Source: an uncultured bacterium (lineage in GTDB: Bacteria; Spirochaetota; Spirochaetia; Sphaerochaetales; Sphaerochaetaceae). Taken from it: a DNA stretch of 64,000 nt. The notes below the pieces were generated by a model. That model had not been told where the DNA came from. It saw only the letters and a list, made by a program, of their open reading frames with translations, and searched no databases. The translations under genes were made by a program, and so were the position numbers. Positions 59,859 through 64,000 of the stretch are shown in pieces. The DNA is taken from contig CAJMOS010000001.1 in the NCBI GenBank assembly GCA_905215015.1, positions 13,662 through 77,661 of the forward strand. The letters are read 5' to 3'. Each line of letters opens with the position of its first letter. The first letter of the stretch is position 1.

Positions 59859-61747
59859 TGCCACAGATGCGTTTCGGCCAAAAGGCCAAGAATCCCAAAG
59901 CGACAGGAAGCAGGCTCTTCAAGCTGGTCGTCGGCAAGCATAAGCTCTCCTTCTCCGTCGTCCTGATCTCCATCGCCGTCAGCGCGCTGTGCAGCGTCAG
60001 GCTCAGCCTGTTCCTGCAGGAGCTGATCGACGGCTATATCCTGCCGATGATGCAAAGCGGAGTGAACGATTTCTCCGCCCTGAAGCAGGCGCTGGCCCAT
60101 CTGGCATGGATCCTTCTGGCAGGTACCGTTGCCGGCTACCTGGTCCAGCGGCTGATGGTGAACATCAGCATGGACACCCTGCGCGACATCCGGTCGGAGA
60201 TGTTCCACCACATGGAGAAGCTTCCCCTCTCCTTCTTCGACACCCATGCCCATGGAAGGTTGATGAGCACCTTCACCAACGACACCGACACGCTCCAGAT
60301 GATGATCACGCAGAGCATCACCCAGATCATCACCAGCATACTGACCATCACTTTCGTGCTGGTTTCCATGCTGGTCCTTTCCTGGGTGCTGACCATCGTC
60401 GTGCTCCTCTTCATCGCCCTGATCTTCTGGCTCACCAAGAAGCTCGGCGACAAGTCAAGCGTCAACTACAAGGGCCAGCAGAAGGAACTCGCCACCATCA
60501 ACGGCTTCATCGAGGAGATGATCGGCGGGCAGAAGGTCGTCAAGGTTTTCAACCATGAGGAAGCGAGCAAGCAGGTCTTCAATCAGATGAACGAAAACCT
60601 GAGGAAGAACGCCGACAAGGCCAACAGCTTCGCGAACGTCATGGGTCCGGTGACCAACAATGTCGGCAACCTGCAGTACGTGGCCGTCACCATCATCGGT
60701 GCCGCCATGGCCCTGATTCCCGGGATGCACTTCACAATTGGCAGTCTAGCCGCCTTCCTGCAGCTGACCCGCTCGATCCACAATCCAATCGGACAGGTGG
60801 CCCAGCAGATGAACAACGTCCTGCTCGCCCTTGCGGGCGCGGAACGCATCTTCACCCTGCTGGACGAGAAGCCCGAAGAAGATGATGGCTACGTGACGCT
60901 GGTCAACGCCCAAGTCGCCGAGGACGGCACCATCACCGAAAGCGAGGAGCATACCGGCCAATGGGCCTGGAAACACCCCCACAAGGCAGATGGTACGGTC
61001 ACCTACACTCCGCTGAAGGGTGATATCCAGCTGGAGCATGTCAACTTCGGCTACACCCCGGACAAGCTGGTGCTCCATGACATCACCCTGTACGCAAAAC
61101 CTGGTCAGAAAATCGCCTTTGTCGGCGCCACCGGAGCCGGAAAGACGACAATCACCAACTTGCTGAACCGCTTCTATGACATCCAGGATGGCAAGATCCG
61201 CTTTGACGGCATCAACATCCAGAAAATCAAGAAGAGCGACCTGCGCCGTTCGCTCGGCATGGTCCTGCAGGACACCCACCTTTTTTCCGGCACCATCGCG
61301 GAGAACATCCGCTTCGGCAAGCCCGACGCGACTGAAGCGGAGGTAATCCAGGCCGCCAAGCTGGCAGGAGCCCATGAGTTCATCATGATGCATCCGCAGG
61401 GCTACCAGACCAGGCTCACCGGTGACGGCGAGGGGCTCAGCCAAGGACAGCGCCAGCTGCTCTCCATCGCCCGGGCCGCGGTCAACAACCCGCCGGTCAT
61501 GGTCCTGGACGAGGCGACCAGTTCGATCGATACCTACACCGAGAGCATCGTCCAGCAGGGCATGGACCGGTTGATGGCAGGACGGACGGTGTTCGTGATC
61601 GCCCATCGCCTTTCCACCGTCCAGAACAGCCAGGCGATCATGGTGCTCGACCATGGACGCATCATCGAACGGGGAACCCACGAAGACCTGCTCAGGCAGA
61701 AAGGCGTCTACTGGCAGCTCTACACCGGCAGCACCGAGCTTTCCTGA
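59858..61747 (+). CDS. ABC transporter, permease-ATPase fusion, catalytic subunit
   Basis: 629 residues, partner of the preceding gene. Walker A GATGAGKTT, Walker B VMVLDEATSSID with catalytic Glu and switch VIAHRLSTV with His are intact, but the signature is LSQGQRQL instead of LSGGQ. It thus completes the degenerate site of its partner while keeping its own site active, the expected asymmetry. A 50-residue charged insert (around EEHTGQWAWKHPHKADG) lies between the membrane and ATP domains, as in this exporter group. Substrate: probably drugs or amphiphiles, by analogy. Confidence 0.93.
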   Translation: MPQMRFGQKAKNPKATGSRLFKLVVGKHKLSFSVVLISIAVSALCSVRLSLFLQELIDGYILPMMQSGVNDFSALKQALAHLAWILLAGTVAGYLVQRLMVNISMDTLRDIRSEMFHHMEKLPLSFFDTHAHGRLMSTFTNDTDTLQMMITQSITQIITSILTITFVLVSMLVLSWVLTIVVLLFIALIFWLTKKLGDKSSVNYKGQQKELATINGFIEEMIGGQKVVKVFNHEEASKQVFNQMNENLRKNADKANSFANVMGPVTNNVGNLQYVAVTIIGAAMALIPGMHFTIGSLAAFLQLTRSIHNPIGQVAQQMNNVLLALAGAERIFTLLDEKPEEDDGYVTLVNAQVAEDGTITESEEHTGQWAWKHPHKADGTVTYTPLKGDIQLEHVNFGYTPDKLVLHDITLYAKPGQKIAFVGATGAGKTTITNLLNRFYDIQDGKIRFDGINIQKIKKSDLRRSLGMVLQDTHLFSGTIAENIRFGKPDATEAEVIQAAKLAGAHEFIMMHPQGYQTRLTGDGEGLSQGQRQLLSIARAAVNNPPVMVLDEATSSIDTYTESIVQQGMDRLMAGRTVFVIAHRLSTVQNSQAIMVLDHGRIIERGTHEDLLRQKGVYWQLYTGSTELS

Positions 61748-61752
61748 ACGTC

Positions 61753-61786
61753 AGAGCGCTCCTCCGCTGGTCCGGGGGAGCGCTCT
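61753..61786 (+). terminator. terminator-like hairpin after the ABC operon
   Basis: AGAGCGCTCC / GGGAGCGCTCT with a 13-base loop followed by TACATCC; the T-run is weak but the stem is strong. It also lies downstream of the convergent dehydrogenase gene. Confidence 0.65.
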
Positions 61787-61832
61787 TACATCCAGACGCC
61801 ACCACATGCGCTTGAAGCCCAAACGTATGCGT

Positions 61833-62855
61833 CTACTCCTCAAAGGAATCCCAAGGCACGTCCACCTGCGCCCCTTGGTTGATGATGGCGTCGATATGGG
61901 CAAGGAGAGGGAACTCCTTCACATTGACATCAGCCCTGTTCCGAAATGATTCCATCACCGTTGTCGCGATGGCCACACTTTCCAACGTCACCCCGCTCAG
62001 CATGTTCCGTGCTTCCCCATAGGGAATGCCCTTTCCCAACAAGGTTCCGATCTTCCTCGTGCGCCCGCCAAAGACCGTCACGTACAAATCTCCAGCAAAG
62101 CAAGCAATCGCCTCCGGCCTGCCGCCGTTCAGGGCGATGATCTTCCGGGCCTCGCGGGTTGCCTGGGCGAACAGCCCGGCTTCCGGGTTATACTGCTCAG
62201 GGGCGTCCGGGTCATCCTTCCTTGCCATGCCGATGGCCAAGGCAACCCCGAGCGCATAGGCGTTCTTCATGGCTACCGCGCTCTCGATACCCCGGATATC
62301 GCTGGTTGGGCAGAGATGGTAGTAAGGGGTCCTTAGCCAGTCGGCCAAAAGTGACGCCGTACCGGTATCCGGAGCGCAGAGCCACACACAGCTCTGATGC
62401 CGGTCCGCCAGTTCGAAACTGATGCAAGGACCGCCGATACCACACAAGGCGACACCACGCCGCCTGTCCATCCTCTGCGCCAGCGCCATCGGGAACGGAA
62501 GCAACGTATTGTCCGGTTCCTTTTCCAGTCCCTTGGTGATGAAAACCACCGGCGTTCCGTCGGGAACCAAGGGAAGCACCTCGCGTTCAAACCAGGGGAC
62601 GCCAAAACTGGAAACCCCTCCGACAACAAGGTCTGCACCTGCAAGTTGTTCGCGCATCTCACTGACGAAACAGGCCTCGACATGTTCCGGCATCTGGCGC
62701 TTCAAGGTGGGATGCCAGCCGCTCTTCCGCACGGATTCGATGATTGCGTCATCCAACGGGGAACCGACCAGCCGGACATGGAACCCATTGTCCGAAAGCG
62801 GGATGGCCATGGCCGACCCCATCATTCCAGCACCGACAATGACTGCCTCACGCAT
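61833..62855 (-). CDS. NAD(P)-dependent glycerol-3-phosphate dehydrogenase family protein
   Basis: 340 residues. The N-terminal dinucleotide site is AVIVGAGMMGSAMAIPLS, and VFITKGLEKEP and AVAMKNAYALGVALAIGMAR (with the catalytic Lys) follow the GpsA plan. The spacing of motifs is that of GpsA, but details are divergent enough that another 2-hydroxy-phosphate substrate is possible. ATG 62855 has GAGGAGG 6 bases upstream; the TTG at 62870 is within that ribosome binding site. It overlaps the preceding gene end by 8 bases, so it is linked to sugar degradation. Confidence 0.8.
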   Translation of the reverse strand: MREAVIVGAGMMGSAMAIPLSDNGFHVRLVGSPLDDAIIESVRKSGWHPTLKRQMPEHVEACFVSEMREQLAGADLVVGGVSSFGVPWFEREVLPLVPDGTPVVFITKGLEKEPDNTLLPFPMALAQRMDRRRGVALCGIGGPCISFELADRHQSCVWLCAPDTGTASLLADWLRTPYYHLCPTSDIRGIESAVAMKNAYALGVALAIGMARKDDPDAPEQYNPEAGLFAQATREARKIIALNGGRPEAIACFAGDLYVTVFGGRTRKIGTLLGKGIPYGEARNMLSGVTLESVAIATTVMESFRNRADVNVKEFPLLAHIDAIINQGAQVDVPWDSFEE

Positions 62856-64000
62856 GATGTTCCTCCTCAACCAGCACCAACGGGTCGCTCAGGATGCCGA
62901 CAGGTCGGAGCCGGTACGTGTAGCTCCAGTACTGCCCGGTCATCCTCCAGGAACGGGGACCCCAATACATTTCCTCCACCGTATTGTGCAGCTGTCCGAA
63001 CTGGTTGATCCTCGAGCCGTAGCTGACAAGCTCCAACGTGTGCTTTCCCCTGGCAGGTCTTTCCAGACTCGCTTGGTAGGGCTCTCCGATGATGGAGCCG
63101 ACGCGCTTGCCATCGAGATAGACGGCCACCAGCGGGGCTCGATACAGGGGCACCATCACCGCGTAGCTGCTCGTTCCATCCGTCTCGATCTGGGCCCGAT
63201 AGGTGACATTTCCTCCATAAAACGGAAGTCCCTGCACGGCATAGGAGCCGAAACCCATCAGCGGAGGAAGCCCGACGATACGGAGCTTGGAACCTGATAT
63301 GGCCACCCCGAAGTCCCCCAGCAAGAAGGCGTTCTCCAGATTGGTCTTCCGGGTGAAACCGTAGCGCATGACAATCTCGTTCACCCCCGCATGCAAAACG
63401 CCAAGGCGGATGCGGCAGAGCGCCCGGTCGACAAACCACGTTCCGCTCTCCATCGCCACCGGAGTTCCGTTCAGAAGGATCGCCAGCGGATGGTCTTCAA
63501 AGGCAAGGTCGACAGGAACCTCCAGGTCGCTTTCCACCCGGTAGGTAAGTGTGAGCGCTGCCGGTTTGTCCGGATTTCCTTTGACCAGCCATGGCTGGGG
63601 AAGATTTGCATCCCTTCGTGCATAACCCAACCGGGCACGCACTGCATTGTCGATACGGAGAATCTCCTCTTCAGGCTGCGCCTCTTCTCCCTCCAGCTGC
63701 CAGCTGGCGACATCCAGCACGCAGCAGTTTGGCTCGCTCAGGCGATACGGAAGGTTGCTGGACAGGTACCCGGCACACGCATACCGCTTTTGGACAAAGG
63801 CCTGTCCTTCGCCTTCCGCCTTCCTGGTGAGTCGGAGAAGGGCGGCGTCATGCGGGTAGCAGATGATCCGGACGCAGGTAAAGGTCCCGTCGAAGGTGGC
63901 GGGTATGGCATGGTGCTCCCCCCGCATCGTATCGTACCAGGCGGCAGCATATCGTCCCCGGACTTTTATCAACATGCGTTCCAAATGGGGATCTTCGGGG
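62848..64000 (-). CDS. 3' part of a large carbohydrate-active protein (glycoside hydrolase-like beta domains)
   Basis: The frame is open to the right edge, so the start lies outside (the codons before ATG 63984, EDPHLER, still look coding). 384 codons are visible. Composition is beta-rich with two jelly-roll-like parts: LTYRVESDLEVPVDLAFEDH and VNEIVMRYGFTRKTNLENAF, then RAPLVAVYLDGKRVGSIIGE and KHTLELVSYGSRINQFGQLH. Such G-x-H-x-L-E-L and YLDGKxVG motifs are found in sugar-binding accessory domains of family 2/78/106-type glycoside hydrolases. The catalytic part is not visible, so the activity is unknown. No signal can be judged. Confidence 0.6.
   Translation of the reverse strand, partial: PEDPHLERMLIKVRGRYAAAWYDTMRGEHHAIPATFDGTFTCVRIICYPHDAALLRLTRKAEGEGQAFVQKRYACAGYLSSNLPYRLSEPNCCVLDVASWQLEGEEAQPEEEILRIDNAVRARLGYARRDANLPQPWLVKGNPDKPAALTLTYRVESDLEVPVDLAFEDHPLAILLNGTPVAMESGTWFVDRALCRIRLGVLHAGVNEIVMRYGFTRKTNLENAFLLGDFGVAISGSKLRIVGLPPLMGFGSYAVQGLPFYGGNVTYRAQIETDGTSSYAVMVPLYRAPLVAVYLDGKRVGSIIGEPYQASLERPARGKHTLELVSYGSRINQFGQLHNTVEEMYWGPRSWRMTGQYWSYTYRLRPVGILSDPLVLVEEEHHA

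Overview
The window looks like a chromosomal segment of a host-associated anaerobic spirochaete of the Sphaerochaeta type. The main reasons are several paralogous porin-like outer membrane proteins with the same signal peptide (MKKAIVLGAAMLLAGA), the infC-rpmI-rplT neighbourhood, and a fermentative/anaerobic gene content. Genus-level placement is inference; no rRNA is present.

Layout. 1-11,300 is a variable surface-protein region. It holds the start of a VTC-domain protein, a DUF4143 ATPase, four intact paralogous outer membrane proteins and one broken copy lacking its 5' end. Among these sit a tyrosine recombinase flanked by 14-bp inverted repeats, a RelB/DinJ-like plus PIN toxin-antitoxin pair, and a 22-residue hydrophobic micro-ORF. 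11,500-16,800 holds a sensor kinase with two tandem OmpR-type regulators, then a NusG-II/Gx-transporter/HAD operon. 16,800-19,300 is decayed accessory DNA: small remnants, a DUF3800 gene, a beheaded ORF and a frameshifted Rpn-type nuclease.

19,300-36,700 is the metabolic heart of the window. It encodes YgeW, XdhD, YgfM, three Xdh subunits, YgeY, SsnA and YgfK on the minus strand. Divergent from these are a fold-type II PLP enzyme and threonine synthase. This matches the anaerobic purine/urate degradation cluster known from gut bacteria (E. coli yge/ygf/xdh/ssnA). No YgeX is present; an unrelated PLP enzyme stands beside the cluster instead. The divergent promoter region next to ygfK and the ygeW upstream region share GCAACA repeats spaced by 10 bp, a candidate regulon operator.

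36,700-42,700 is again accessory DNA: an IS21-type remnant, one CRISPR-repeat-like sequence, an AbiE-like toxin-antitoxin pair with a frameshifted toxin, and a fragment of an AlbA/RecG-like ATP-binding protein, ending at tRNA-Leu(UAA). 42,800-50,200 carries TatD, class II aldolase and a tripartite tricarboxylate transporter with an RraA-like aldolase under a divergent LysR regulator. 50,300-64,000 is mostly housekeeping: infC-rpmI-rplT, a coiled-coil protein, a probable 6S RNA, a TPR protein, tsaE-tsaB, a glycosyltransferase, TrpR, an aldo/keto reductase, MarR with a heterodimeric ABC exporter, a GpsA-type dehydrogenase and the 3' part of a large sugar-active enzyme that continues past the right edge.
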